Positions 8,016 to 16,414 of a stretch of DNA of 50,808 nucleotides are shown in pieces. The first letter of the stretch is position 1. Every line of letters starts with the position of its first letter. This stretch comes from UBA7398 sp964632545 (GTDB lineage: Bacteria > Actinomycetota > Actinomycetes > Nanopelagicales > Nanopelagicaceae), in assembly GCA_964632545.1 (NCBI GenBank), contig CAZWBQ010000010.1, positions 1 through 50,808 on the forward strand, written 5' to 3'. The position numbers and the translations under genes are program-made. The notes under the pieces were generated by a model that was given only the letters and a program-made list of their open reading frames with translations, did not search any database and was not told the DNA's origin.

Positions 8016-9302
8016 TTATCCCTCCATTTTCATTTTATTTATTTCAGAATCATTAGTTACGTTGTAATTTCCATGTCGCCAATTCTCTGGTAGCAAGTGG
8101 TCAAGCACGTCATCAACTGTAACTGCGCCAAGCAATCGATCATTAGGATCAACAATTGGTACAGCTAATAAGTTATAGCTCGCAAGGTAAGAAGAGACTT
8201 CGCTAAGTTGTACTTCAGGAGCTAGCGGAGTTGTCGTAATATCAACTATCGCACCTAACAAAGTAGCTGGGGCTTCCCGTAATAGCCGTTGAAAATGCAC
8301 AATTCCGATAAAGCGCCCAGTAGGCGTCTCCAGCGGTGGGCGGCAAACATAAACTTGAGATGCAAGTGCAGGCGGAATTTCACTCTGTCTTACTGTTGCA
8401 AGCGCTTCAGCAACCGATGTATCGGCAGTCAACACAATTGGTTCAGTTGTCATCATTCCACCAGCGGAATAATCTTCGTAACGCATCAAACGTCGAACAT
8501 CTTCAGCTTCTTCAGGTTCCATTAATTCTAAAAGAGTTTGTGCGCGTTCCTGACCGATTTCGCGAAGTAAATCCGCAGCGTCGTCGGGATCCATTTCGCT
8601 AAGGACATCGGCAGCACGTTCGCCTTCTAACTCTGCAAGTAATTCAACACGCGCTGCTTCATCCATCTCTTCTAAAACATCAGCTAGGCGCTCGTCATCT
8701 AAAGCGCGCGCAACTTCGACTCGACGCTTAAGCGCTAAATCATGTAACACTAAGGCTAAATCTGGTGCACGTAAGTTTGCCAAAGTTGCCAACAAATTAC
8801 TTACACCTTGGTTTGATTCCAAAGTTGCAATGCCGGAAATATCTTCCCAATCAACTGTTGATGAAGCGCCACGTCGTCGAAAGCCACGTCCTCTGCGCAT
8901 TACATGTACTCTCGTTAAAAACCAGTCGCCAGCGCGATTAATTTCCATGCCAATATCTTCAACTAACACAGGTTCGGCTGAACTTTCTAAAGTAACTGTG
9001 CGATCTAGAAGTTCTCCAATTACCAACATTTCACTTTGCCGTTGTTCGTAGCGTCGCATGTTTAAAGTTCCAGTAATGATTACAGTGCCATTCTCAATCG
9101 ATGTAACACGAGTGATTGGAATAAAAATTCTGCGACGTGGTGGAACTTCCACTATTAAACCTAATACTCGAGGCGGTTGATTATTAGTTCGTAGGGTCGC
9201 CACAGCATCTCGCACCTTGCCAACTTGATCCCCATTGGGTTCAAAGACTGCCGTCCCTGCTAGCCGGGCGAGGAATACACGATCCATTACATTCCCGCTC
9301 AT
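8016..9302 (-). CDS. MgtE N-terminal/CBS domain protein lacking a transporter domain
   Basis: A 428-residue cytoplasmic protein. Residues about 1-120 are a PRC-barrel-like region (VFEPNGDQVGKVRDAV). Next comes the MgtE intracellular N domain, with repeats such as LAEMDEAARVELLAELEGE and LLREIGQERAQTLLELMEPEEA, followed by a pair of CBS domains with YSAGGMMTTEP. The Mg2+ channel domain of true MgtE is absent, so it cannot transport by itself. It resembles M. tuberculosis Rv1232c. The start at 9302 is supported by a TATCCT hexamer 7 nt upstream. An in-frame ATG at 9287 has a better ribosome-binding site (GCGGGA) and is the alternative. Confidence 0.85.
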   Translation of the reverse strand: MSGNVMDRVFLARLAGTAVFEPNGDQVGKVRDAVATLRTNNQPPRVLGLIVEVPPRRRIFIPITRVTSIENGTVIITGTLNMRRYEQRQSEMLVIGELLDRTVTLESSAEPVLVEDIGMEINRAGDWFLTRVHVMRRGRGFRRRGASSTVDWEDISGIATLESNQGVSNLLATLANLRAPDLALVLHDLALKRRVEVARALDDERLADVLEEMDEAARVELLAELEGERAADVLSEMDPDDAADLLREIGQERAQTLLELMEPEEAEDVRRLMRYEDYSAGGMMTTEPIVLTADTSVAEALATVRQSEIPPALASQVYVCRPPLETPTGRFIGIVHFQRLLREAPATLLGAIVDITTTPLAPEVQLSEVSSYLASYNLLAVPIVDPNDRLLGAVTVDDVLDHLLPENWRHGNYNVTNDSEINKMKMEG

Positions 9303-9309
9303 AGCGCAA

Positions 9310-9315
9310 AGGATA
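9310..9315 (-). promoter_or_regulatory. -10 element for the MgtE-N/CBS-DUF1003 operon
   Basis: On the minus strand TATCCT precedes the proposed ATG (9302) by 7 nt. It faces the divergent -10 element of the EamA gene within a 51-bp intergenic region. Confidence 0.35.
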
Positions 9316-9340
9316 GTCCTTGAATTAGCTATGGCGCGTG

Positions 9341-9346
9341 TACGTT
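9341..9346 (+). promoter_or_regulatory. -10 element of a leaderless promoter for the EamA transporter
   Basis: TACGTT lies 7 nt before the GTG start (9354). No ribosome-binding site is visible. Confidence 0.35.
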
Positions 9347-9353
9347 TGCGACC

Positions 9354-10268
9354 GTGAAAGATCAGAACCACACCCAATTGCCAACCGGGCGAGATATCCC
9401 GCTATTGCTGATTGGGATAATCGGAATCGGCACCTCTGGTCCGATAATCGCATTAAGTGTGATGCCGGTTTTCATATTGATTTTTTGGCGAAATATCGCC
9501 GGCAGTATTTTGATGTTGCCGTTTGCAATTAGAGCTAAAGAGTGGCGAAGCCCGGAACATTTAAAGGGAATTGGGTTTGCCGCCATTTCAGGATTAGCGC
9601 TCTCGCTGCATTTCATAGGATTTTTCTATGCAATGCGTTTAACAAGTGTTGCAACCGGCACTGCGCTTGCTGCGATGCAACCCTTATTTGCTGCGTTATT
9701 TGTAACCTTTTTCGGTGGGAAAATTCCACGTCGAGCATGGATTGGCATGTTTATTTCGTTTGCAGGCGTAGTGCTTATCACTGGAATTGATTTCCAGTTA
9801 TCTACCCGTGCATTTATTGGAGACCTTGCGGCAATTGCATGTGGCGCTATGTCCGCAATTTATGTGATGATCGGTTCACATGCCCAACGAAAAATTTCGA
9901 CATCAACTTATACAACTACCTGTTATTTAACTTGTGCACTTTCAGTGCTTCCTTTAATTTATTTGAATAATTACGATTTAATTAATTACTCTCGATATCA
10001 ATGGATGCTCTTATTTTTCTTATTTTTAGGCGCTCAAGTCATGGGTCATACCATGTTTAACTTTACTTTGAAACGAGTTTCCCCAACCGTGGTTTCGCTG
10101 ATTGTATTTTTCGAAGTTCCCGTTTGTGCAATATTGGCTTTTTGGTGGATTGGGCAAATCCCACCAAGCCAAGTTATTCCTGGAATAATTTTAATTTTAG
10201 TCGGGTGCGGAATTTTTGTGATGCGAAGCAAGCCATTAGTTGAAAACCACGGTAACCCCGTAGCATGA
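9354..10268 (+). CDS. EamA/DMT-superfamily transporter
   Basis: A 304-residue protein with about ten hydrophobic helices arranged as two EamA repeats. Conserved pieces include ALHFIGFFYAMRLTSVATGTALAA in the first repeat and FNFTLKRVSPTVVSLIVFFEVPVCAILAFWWIGQ in the second. Drug/metabolite transporters of this type export amino acids, nucleobases or other small metabolites; the substrate cannot be read from sequence. The GTG start is preceded by a leaderless-type -10. The next gene begins 4 nt downstream, suggesting joint transcription as well as its own promoter. Confidence 0.88.
   Translation: MKDQNHTQLPTGRDIPLLLIGIIGIGTSGPIIALSVMPVFILIFWRNIAGSILMLPFAIRAKEWRSPEHLKGIGFAAISGLALSLHFIGFFYAMRLTSVATGTALAAMQPLFAALFVTFFGGKIPRRAWIGMFISFAGVVLITGIDFQLSTRAFIGDLAAIACGAMSAIYVMIGSHAQRKISTSTYTTTCYLTCALSVLPLIYLNNYDLINYSRYQWMLLFFLFLGAQVMGHTMFNFTLKRVSPTVVSLIVFFEVPVCAILAFWWIGQIPPSQVIPGIILILVGCGIFVMRSKPLVENHGNPVA
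10261..10266 (+). promoter_or_regulatory. -10 element of a leaderless promoter for the PHP phosphoesterase gene
   Basis: TAGCAT lies 6 nt before the GTG at 10273 and overlaps the stop of the upstream EamA gene. It could be an internal promoter. Confidence 0.35.
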
Positions 10269-10272
10269 TTCC

Positions 10273-11118
10273 GTGATTGATTTACATACCCATTCCAACA
10301 TTAGCGATGGCACTGATTCTCCAACAGAGTTGGTAGCAAAAGCCCAAAACGCTGGCATCTCGGTACTTGCCTTAACAGATCACGACACCATATCTGGTTG
10401 GCAAGAAGCGCGTGCTGCTTTAAAACCTGGAATGGATTTAGTACTTGGAGCTGAAATTTCTTGCCAAGCTGACGATGGCATAAGTGTCCATATGTTGGGC
10501 TTGCTATTTGATTCCGAAAATATAGCGTTACAAGAAGCCTTAGCGATAACTCGTGAGAATCGACTTACTCGGATGGACCGAATAATAGAAAAATTGAATG
10601 CTGCTGGAATTGAAATAACTATTGATGATGTGATGGCACAACTTAGCGATGGCGCAACGCTTGGCCGGCCACATTTAGCAGACGCATTAATTGCGAAAGG
10701 GCATGTAAAAAATCGGGAAGATGCATTTACGGCGTTGCTTCACAATCGATCTAAATATTACGTGTCACATTATTCGCCAACACCAGAAGCTGCCATTAAA
10801 TTGATCAAAGGTGCAGGCGGCGTAGCAGTAATAGCGCATCCATATGCTTCACAGAGAGGTCGGGTAATTACTGCCGAATCTTTTAGTGGTTTAGTTGCGG
10901 CTGGCTTAGATGGAATCGAAGTTGATCATCGTGACCATAGTGAAACCGAGAAAGCCTCGCTGTTACGCGTGGCTTACTCCTTTGATTTGGCAATAACTGG
11001 CGCCAGCGATTATCACGGAAGCGGTAAAATAAATCAGTTAGCAGAAAATACAACTGCTTTAGCGCAATGGGAAAAGCTCGAATCACGAGCAAATAGTCGA
11101 CGGGTAGTGCGAAAATGA
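10273..11118 (+). CDS. PHP-domain metallophosphoesterase (YciV/RNase AM-like)
   Basis: A 281-residue PHP enzyme. Motif 1 is DLHTHSNISDGT (about 3-14), followed by LALTDHDTISG, GAEISC, AHPYA and ASDYHG near the C-terminus, which supply the His/Asp ligands of a trinuclear metal site. Relatives hydrolyse 3',5'-nucleotide bisphosphates and trim short RNAs from the 5' end. The length and the inserted helical part (about 100-175) fit this subgroup. The gene ends in an ATGA overlap with marC. Cytoplasmic. Confidence 0.88.
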   Translation: MIDLHTHSNISDGTDSPTELVAKAQNAGISVLALTDHDTISGWQEARAALKPGMDLVLGAEISCQADDGISVHMLGLLFDSENIALQEALAITRENRLTRMDRIIEKLNAAGIEITIDDVMAQLSDGATLGRPHLADALIAKGHVKNREDAFTALLHNRSKYYVSHYSPTPEAAIKLIKGAGGVAVIAHPYASQRGRVITAESFSGLVAAGLDGIEVDHRDHSETEKASLLRVAYSFDLAITGASDYHGSGKINQLAENTTALAQWEKLESRANSRRVVRK

Positions 11119-11732
11119 ATTTAAACAACATATCCGCAGTTACATTTGGTTTACAGGCATTTGTAACGCTAATAGTTATTATGGATCCACCTGGAGCCAC
11201 ACCAATTTTTTTGAGTTTAGTTCAAAACAAACCCGCAGCAGTGCGCAATCGATTAGCTTGGCAGGGCGCAGCCGTCTCATTCTTTGTCATAACTCTTTTT
11301 GCACTTTTCGGTCGCTTGATTTTAAATTATTTAAATATTTCAATTCCAGCGCTACAAGGCGCTGGTGGATTATTGCTCCTATTGGTTTCATTGGAGTTGC
11401 TTCAAGGCGGTAAAGGAAATAGCTCATCTCAGCAGGATGTAAATGTTGCGCTAGTTCCGCTAGGAACTCCGTTACTCGCAGGCCCTGGAGCGATAGTCGC
11501 AACTATGTTGTTTGTACAGAAAGTTCATGACGTTAAGAGTGGAATTGCGCTAATACTCGCGGTGATTGGTGTCCACCTGGTAATCGGAATATCTCTTATG
11601 TTCTCGACGAGAATTGTCTCTTTGATTAAGGAATCGGGAGTTATGTTGGTTGCGCGAATTGCAGGATTACTTCTCGCAGCAATTGCTTTCGAAATGGTTA
11701 TCAATTCGATAAAGGCGTTTTTTAACCTTTAA
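11115..11732 (+). CDS. MarC family integral membrane protein
   Basis: A 205-residue protein with six transmembrane helices and the MarC/UPF0056 hallmark FVTLIVIMDPPGATPIFLSL near the N-terminus and PLLAGPGAIVATMLF in the middle. The family was once linked to multiple antibiotic resistance, but its substrate is unknown. It is translationally coupled to the PHP gene (ATGA overlap) and converges on the DUF3107 gene with a shared TTAA double stop. Confidence 0.88.
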   Translation: MNLNNISAVTFGLQAFVTLIVIMDPPGATPIFLSLVQNKPAAVRNRLAWQGAAVSFFVITLFALFGRLILNYLNISIPALQGAGGLLLLLVSLELLQGGKGNSSSQQDVNVALVPLGTPLLAGPGAIVATMLFVQKVHDVKSGIALILAVIGVHLVIGISLMFSTRIVSLIKESGVMLVARIAGLLLAAIAFEMVINSIKAFFNL

Positions 11733-11992
11733 AGTGAACCAAAACCAACTTTACGTTCTGTTGGATCCCCGATTTCAACGAACCCAATTTTTGTTGATGG
11801 AATAATTACCTGTCGGCCTTTAATATCATCTAAGACAAGTGCATTTCCAGAATTGATAGCAGAGTTTACCAACGAAAGTACATCACTTTTTGATAAGGCA
11901 ACTTCTAATTCCACTTCACGACTTAGGTCAGAGATTGAAATACGGACTTCACAGCTGGCATCACTTTTAGAGGAACTTTTCTTGGTTGTCAT
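11729..11992 (-). CDS. DUF3107 family protein
   Basis: An 87-residue protein: a Lys/Ser-rich variable start, then the actinobacterial DUF3107 core with VRISISDLSREVELE, DDIKGRQVIIPSTKIGFVEIG and the C-terminal RKVGFG. Function unknown (M. tuberculosis Rv3208A counterpart). It follows the TetR gene by 36 nt, the same pairing as in mycobacteria. Its own -10-like TAAGAT (11999-12004) lies 6 nt before the ATG. Its stop codon overlaps that of marC by 4 nt. Confidence 0.88.
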   Translation of the reverse strand: MTTKKSSSKSDASCEVRISISDLSREVELEVALSKSDVLSLVNSAINSGNALVLDDIKGRQVIIPSTKIGFVEIGDPTERKVGFGSL

Positions 11993-11998
11993 AAAAGA

Positions 11999-12004
11999 AT
12001 CTTA
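11999..12004 (-). promoter_or_regulatory. -10 element of a leaderless promoter for the DUF3107 gene
   Basis: On the minus strand TAAGAT stands 6 nt before the ATG (11992), between the TetR stop and the DUF3107 start. Confidence 0.4.
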
Positions 12005-12028
12005 TCGTTTCTCTAATATTTCGCAGAA

Positions 12029-12664
12029 CTACTTATTTTCATTTTGATTCAACGGAAAACCAGATATTCCACGCCAAATTAAGCTAGTCACTAAATTTGC
12101 AGCTTGCTCTCGATTTAATTTCCCGTCGCGATCCAACCAATGGCGAGCAGTAATTTGCGCGCTACCGATTACGCCAATCGCTAGAATCATTGATGCTTCT
12201 TTAGGCAACCCAGTATCAAGTGAAATTACTGCGCTCACGGCTGCTGCGCAATCGTAAGTCATTCGGTTTAAGCGCTCTCTAACCTGCGGCTCGACGCTCA
12301 TATCGCTTTCAAACAACAATCTAAATGCTTCGCCTTCGCTATCAATAAATCCAAAATATGCATCGATAGTTGCTTTTACTCGAGATGAGTTATCTGGAGT
12401 GGATGCAATTGCTTTTTGGATTGCGAAAACTAGTGAATCAATATGAACATCAAGCACCGCTAAATAGAGTTCTAATTTTGAAGGAAAGTGCTGATATAAA
12501 ACAGGCTTACTTACATTGGCTCGGTCAGCTATTTCATCCATCGCTGCAGCGTGATATCCAGCAGCAGTAAATACTTCAAGAGCTGCAGCAAGAAGTTGAG
12601 CTCGACGCTCATCCCTTGGCAACCGTGCGCGATTATCTGAATTTGTAGTACTCATTGGCAACAT
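12029..12664 (-). CDS. TetR/AcrR family transcriptional regulator
   Basis: A 211-residue repressor-type regulator. The N-terminal helix-turn-helix (about 17-63) reads RRAQLLAAALEVFTAAGYHAAAMDEIADRANVSKPVLYQHF, the canonical TetR pattern with recognition helix VSKPVLYQHF. The C-terminal two thirds are an alpha-helical ligand-binding domain of unknown ligand. The start at 12664 (rather than ATG at 12655) is favoured because TAATGT lies exactly 6 nt upstream of it. It is paired with DUF3107 as in M. tuberculosis Rv3208-Rv3208A and is divergent from mshB, whose expression it could influence. Confidence 0.9.
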   Translation of the reverse strand: MLPMSTTNSDNRARLPRDERRAQLLAAALEVFTAAGYHAAAMDEIADRANVSKPVLYQHFPSKLELYLAVLDVHIDSLVFAIQKAIASTPDNSSRVKATIDAYFGFIDSEGEAFRLLFESDMSVEPQVRERLNRMTYDCAAAVSAVISLDTGLPKEASMILAIGVIGSAQITARHWLDRDGKLNREQAANLVTSLIWRGISGFPLNQNENK

Positions 12665-12670
12665 CGTACG

Positions 12671-12676
12671 ACATTA
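12671..12676 (-). promoter_or_regulatory. -10 element of a leaderless promoter for the TetR gene
   Basis: On the minus strand TAATGT precedes the ATG at 12664 by 6 nt, and no ribosome-binding site is present. Confidence 0.4.
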
Positions 12677-12741
12677 ATTGTTGCTATGGGTTAAAGTCAC
12701 ACACTAATCACAATCCTAAAAATTATTTTCTGGGGGAGTTT

Positions 12742-13623
12742 ATGGCCAAGAAGGCTCGATTATTACTAGTTCATGCGCACCCTGATGATGAAACTATTAA
12801 TAACGGCGCTACGATGGCTAAATATGTGGCTGCAAACGTTGCAGTAACGCTCGTGACCTGCACTAGAGGCGAAGAGGGCGAAGTACTTGTTCCAGAGCTT
12901 TCTAATTTGGCAAGCTCACAAGATGATGGCTTAGGAAAACATCGCGAGTTAGAACTAGCAGCAGCAATGCGAGAACTTGGTGTAACAGATTTTAGATTTT
13001 TAGGAGCACCAAAATTATCATGGCGCGATAGCGGCATGATGGGAACTGAACCTAATAATCGACCAGATGTTTTCTGGCAAGCAAATTTGGATTTAGTTGC
13101 TGGTGAATTAGTGAAAATTATCCGTGAAATTAAGCCAGAGGTTATGGTGACTTACGATGAAATTGGCGGTTATGGCCATCCAGATCACATTCAAGCCCAT
13201 CGAGTTGCCATGCGAGCTGCCGAACTTTGCGCTGATAAAACATTTGGTGATGGCGATATTTGGGATATTTCAAAAATATATTGGAACACAATCCCGATGT
13301 CCGTAATTGAAGAGGGAATTAGCGCGATGAAGGAAATCGGATCAGATTTCTTTGGCGCGGAAAAAGCGGAGGATTTACCATTTGCAAAACCAGATAACTT
13401 GGTAACTACAGTAATTGACGGCGAAGCCTATGTAGAAAAGAAAATGGCAGCCATGAAGGCACATGCAACGCAAATTTCAATAGACGGCCCATTTTTTGCA
13501 CTCTCAAATAAACTTGGACTAAAAGTTTGGGGTCAAGAGTTTTACACCTTAGTTAAAGGAGTTAAAGCAGGTGCGTTAGATTCCAATGGTCGTGAAACCG
13601 ATTTATTTGCAGGTTTAAAATGA
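12742..13623 (+). CDS. mshB: GlcNAc-Ins deacetylase MshB (mycothiol biosynthesis)
   Basis: A 293-residue PIG-L/LmbE-fold zinc hydrolase that deacetylates GlcNAc-inositol, the second committed step of mycothiol synthesis. Visible motifs are VHAHPDDE (10-17; His13 and Asp16 bind zinc), TCTRGEEGEV, WRDSGMMGTE and GGYGHPDHI. The WRDSGM block and NGAT motif distinguish MshB from the amidase Mca. The ATG at 12742 is chosen for its GGGGGAG ribosome-binding site and for matching MshB length (about 300); an upstream in-frame ATG at 12655 would add 29 unlike residues. The next gene overlaps by ATGA. fdxA and dapC lie nearby, as around M. tuberculosis Rv1170-Rv1178. Confidence 0.92.
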   Translation: MAKKARLLLVHAHPDDETINNGATMAKYVAANVAVTLVTCTRGEEGEVLVPELSNLASSQDDGLGKHRELELAAAMRELGVTDFRFLGAPKLSWRDSGMMGTEPNNRPDVFWQANLDLVAGELVKIIREIKPEVMVTYDEIGGYGHPDHIQAHRVAMRAAELCADKTFGDGDIWDISKIYWNTIPMSVIEEGISAMKEIGSDFFGAEKAEDLPFAKPDNLVTTVIDGEAYVEKKMAAMKAHATQISIDGPFFALSNKLGLKVWGQEFYTLVKGVKAGALDSNGRETDLFAGLK

Positions 13624-13931
13624 AATATTTATTCTCACTTTTTTTTGGTGCACTACTTGGCGTAGCCTCTGTATTGGTACATAATTTTTTGCCACCGTAT
13701 GGTTTGATTCTTGTAATTATTGCAACTTTTGTCGGAATTCGACTGATTGGGAAAATTTGGGGTGGCCGCGCAGTTCGAATTTTTGGCGCACTTAGTTGGA
13801 TGGCAGTAGTTATTAGAGCAGGAACTGTTGGCAATGGTGATGAGATCTTGATTCTGGGTAACAATATTGGTAATTATTTTATTTTTTTAGGAGCCGTATC
13901 AGCGATATTAGCCACTATAGCTAGAGATTAA
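13620..13931 (+). CDS. Small membrane protein coupled to mshB (DUF6113-like)
   Basis: A 103-residue protein with about four hydrophobic helices (roughly 2-22, 24-45, 52-72 and 82-99) and few charged residues. No catalytic motif is seen. Its start overlaps the mshB stop by ATGA, so it is made in step with MshB. Actinobacteria often carry a small membrane gene at this position (M. tuberculosis Rv1171, DUF6113 in streptomycetes); the family assignment here rests on position and topology. It shares a TTAA double stop with convergent cysS. Confidence 0.75.
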   Translation: MKYLFSLFFGALLGVASVLVHNFLPPYGLILVIIATFVGIRLIGKIWGGRAVRIFGALSWMAVVIRAGTVGNGDEILILGNNIGNYFIFLGAVSAILATIARD

Positions 13932-15340
13932 TTTACCCAATTCCATTCCTGTTCGGTTCCTTTATCTTGCACTTCAACTCCAAGTTGCTTTAACTCTGAT
14001 CTTAACTCATCACTAATTTTATAATTTTTCGTAAGTCGAGCCGCTATTCGTGCATTCAAAAGTTCTGAAATTTTTGGCGTGATACTTCTGGAAATTTTTG
14101 GTGCTTTTTCTAAGTCTAATCCAAACAATTTGTCTAATTTACTTAATAAAAAAATTCGTTCTTCATTAGTTAAATCAGCTCTTTTATAGAATTGTCTCAA
14201 CAATTGCATAGCTCGAGGGGTGTCTAAATCGTTTTCAAAAAAGCTCAGAGCTTCGCGCTCGATTGCATTAGTTAATTCAGTTTCTCCCAAATTATTATTT
14301 GTTTTCCAACTTTTCCAAGCATTTCGCCATTTAGTTAGTGTCTGGTCTGCCGCAGCAATACTTTCCCAGGAGAGATCCATCTGGCTTCGATAACGGTTCT
14401 CAAGAAAGCAAAATCGAACAGCAAGTGGATCAAAACCTTTCTTAATTACATCAGAAATTAAAACCACATTTCCAGAGCTTTTTGCCATTTTCCGTCCTTC
14501 AAAAAGTAAATGCTCGCCATGTAACCATAGATCTACCACTTCACTCTGGTTATCATCAAGAATCGCATTTGATTGGGCGCGTTCGTTTTCATGGTGCGGA
14601 AATCTAAGGTCAATTCCACCTATATGCAGATCTACTTTTCCAGCTAAAAAATGTAATGACATAGCAGAACATTCGATATGCCAACCTGGGAAACCAAGTC
14701 CCCAAGGTGAATTCCAAATCATCTCTTTTCTATTGCCAGCGTTTTTCCAAAGCGCCCAATCGGCATGGAATTTTTTTGCACCATCTTCCTGAAATTCGTA
14801 GCGATACCCAGGTTTTAATTGATCCAAACGATTCCCGCTTAACTCTCCATATGATGGAAAACTTTCCGCAGCAAAATAAACCGTTTTGTCTCCACCAATA
14901 TAGGCAGAACCATTATCAATTAATTTACTTATATGTGTCAGCATCATTTCTATACATTCACTAGCTCGCGGATTATGCTCGGCAGCTTTTACGTTTAGTG
15001 AGGCTAAATCATCGTTAAATCTATTTTCATATTTGCGTGCGATGTCAAACGGATCGACTTTTTCAATTGCGGATTGGCTCAATATTTTGTCTTCTATTTG
15101 GTCATCAGTCATGTGACCCACATCGGTTATATTTTGAACAACTAAAGTTGGCACTCCGGAATAATTTAGCGTTCTAACTACTAAGTCACTTAGAAGAAAT
15201 GTTCTCAAATTGCCAACGTGGGCGTCTCGATAAACTGTTGGGCCACAACAATAAATCCGAACCTTTTCGCCATTCGAAGCTTTAACAGTCTTATTTGATC
15301 GACTCTTAGTGTCGTAAATAGAAAGTTTGATTTCTTTCAT
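13928..15340 (-). CDS. cysS: Cysteine--tRNA ligase
   Basis: A 470-residue class I aminoacyl-tRNA synthetase. The HIGH-type motif appears as CGPTVYRDAHVGN near the N-terminus. The zinc ligands are Cys in CCGP, Cys in WHIECSAMS and His/Glu in RFPHHENE. The KMSKS loop is KMAKSSGN. The C-terminal part ends with the CysRS-like KNYKISDELRSELKQLGVEVQDKGTEQEW region. This tail and the length exclude the mycothiol ligase MshC (about 410 aa). The ATG at 15340 is preferred because it forms TAATG with the stop of the upstream GNAT gene; an ATG 9 nt earlier is also possible. Ser-to-Ala in KMSKS and HIGG in place of HGGG are unusual. Confidence 0.9.
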   Translation of the reverse strand: MKEIKLSIYDTKSRSNKTVKASNGEKVRIYCCGPTVYRDAHVGNLRTFLLSDLVVRTLNYSGVPTLVVQNITDVGHMTDDQIEDKILSQSAIEKVDPFDIARKYENRFNDDLASLNVKAAEHNPRASECIEMMLTHISKLIDNGSAYIGGDKTVYFAAESFPSYGELSGNRLDQLKPGYRYEFQEDGAKKFHADWALWKNAGNRKEMIWNSPWGLGFPGWHIECSAMSLHFLAGKVDLHIGGIDLRFPHHENERAQSNAILDDNQSEVVDLWLHGEHLLFEGRKMAKSSGNVVLISDVIKKGFDPLAVRFCFLENRYRSQMDLSWESIAAADQTLTKWRNAWKSWKTNNNLGETELTNAIEREALSFFENDLDTPRAMQLLRQFYKRADLTNEERIFLLSKLDKLFGLDLEKAPKISRSITPKISELLNARIAARLTKNYKISDELRSELKQLGVEVQDKGTEQEWNWVN

Positions 15341-16329
15341 TAGCAGCAATCTGCGGAATTTTTAGCGGTAATTAACCGTCGATAACGGTAGGTGTGATGG
15401 ACCTTGAACCCCATCTTTTCGTATAGTTTGATTGCTTCAAAATTATCTGCGTTAACTTGCAAAGCAAGATTGTAACAACCGGAATTTTCTGCAGATCGAG
15501 CCATCGCGGTTATTACTTCAGTAGCTAAACCTTTTCTCCTATGATTTTCAGCGACAAATATTCGAGTAAGTATTCCCCAACCATCTGCAATCGAAAGTCT
15601 ACCTACCGCTGTAGTTTCATTACCGATCAGAAGTTCTATGAATTTAGCGGGAAAACCTTCAAGAATTTCATTTACATTTCTATCACCCTGTAAATCGAGC
15701 CAAGATTGAGTTAATTTACTTTCTTCAATGACTGAACCGCTGGGCTCTTTATAAGAAAGCGTTCTAGTGTCTCCGACCATAACCAAAATTTCATATGGTG
15801 ATTCCCAACCATTATCTGATAAATAATTATCAAATTCTTGATGCAAGGGTAGAGCTATATGAAAAACTGGGTCTAATTTATTTTCAAGATATTTCGAAAC
15901 CACATAAGCAATTGATTTAGAAATATCTAATGGCGGTTCGCCATAGGGCGGTGCGCCAATTGGCAAAACGGAATTTGCCCGAAATGTAAAGCCTTTTGAG
16001 ATTCGAATTTGCCATTGTCCAAACATTTCTACTGAATTACTCGGCCAAGTTTTCGCAAGCGCAATTTCTAAATTTCTGATTCGCATCGATAGTGGTGCGC
16101 CGGTGCCAGCCCTAAAATCTGAATCAACGACAACTCGGAGCGCCGCAATTTCCATCGGATCAAATTCTGCGAGTGTGCCATCCTTCTTTCTAATTGAGTT
16201 GAAACTCTCCAATTGACCAAGAATGTCGCGATATCCGCCACCAACTTCATGGAGGCGAACGCTAACCCGCTGGCCAATTAGCAGAGCCAATTCTTTTTCG
16301 GATTGCCCCCCAGTTAGATGCTGCTCCAT
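15340..16329 (-). CDS. GNAT acetyltransferase, cg3035/Rv0428c family
   Basis: A 329-residue protein. Residues about 15-65 form a small SH3-like beta domain (RVSVRLHEVGGGYRDILGQLESF... DPMEIAALRVV), as in Rv0428c-type proteins. The C-terminal third is a GNAT domain with the acetyl-CoA signature TRIFVAENHRRKGLATEVI and NADNFEAIKLYEKMGFKVHHTYRYR. Database naming links the family to N-acetylglutamate synthesis, but the true acceptor is uncertain. It lies upstream of cysS with a TAATG junction. The 85-bp gap to fdxA must hold both divergent promoters. Confidence 0.82.
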   Translation of the reverse strand: MEQHLTGGQSEKELALLIGQRVSVRLHEVGGGYRDILGQLESFNSIRKKDGTLAEFDPMEIAALRVVVDSDFRAGTGAPLSMRIRNLEIALAKTWPSNSVEMFGQWQIRISKGFTFRANSVLPIGAPPYGEPPLDISKSIAYVVSKYLENKLDPVFHIALPLHQEFDNYLSDNGWESPYEILVMVGDTRTLSYKEPSGSVIEESKLTQSWLDLQGDRNVNEILEGFPAKFIELLIGNETTAVGRLSIADGWGILTRIFVAENHRRKGLATEVITAMARSAENSGCYNLALQVNADNFEAIKLYEKMGFKVHHTYRYRRLITAKNSADCC

Positions 16330-16414
16330 ACCGCCCTATTCTGTACGATTACGGGGTATTCGCAGGTTGAAACCAGCGGGCCTAAGATATTTGGTAGAGA
16401 AAAAGGAGCGTCAG

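Noticed and set aside
9303..9377. Longer start of the MgtE-N/CBS protein at 9377
   Set aside because: It would overlap the divergent EamA gene start and remove both promoters; the added residues are not family-like.
12655..12741. Longer MshB start at ATG 12655
   Set aside because: The extra 29 residues lack similarity to MshB, and ATG 12742 has a strong GGGGGAG ribosome-binding site.
13928..15340. Possible MshC (mycothiol cysteine ligase) because of the neighbouring mshB
   Set aside because: Length of 470 residues, the C-terminal tRNA-binding-type tail and the HHENE motif fit CysRS; MshC is shorter and has different motifs.
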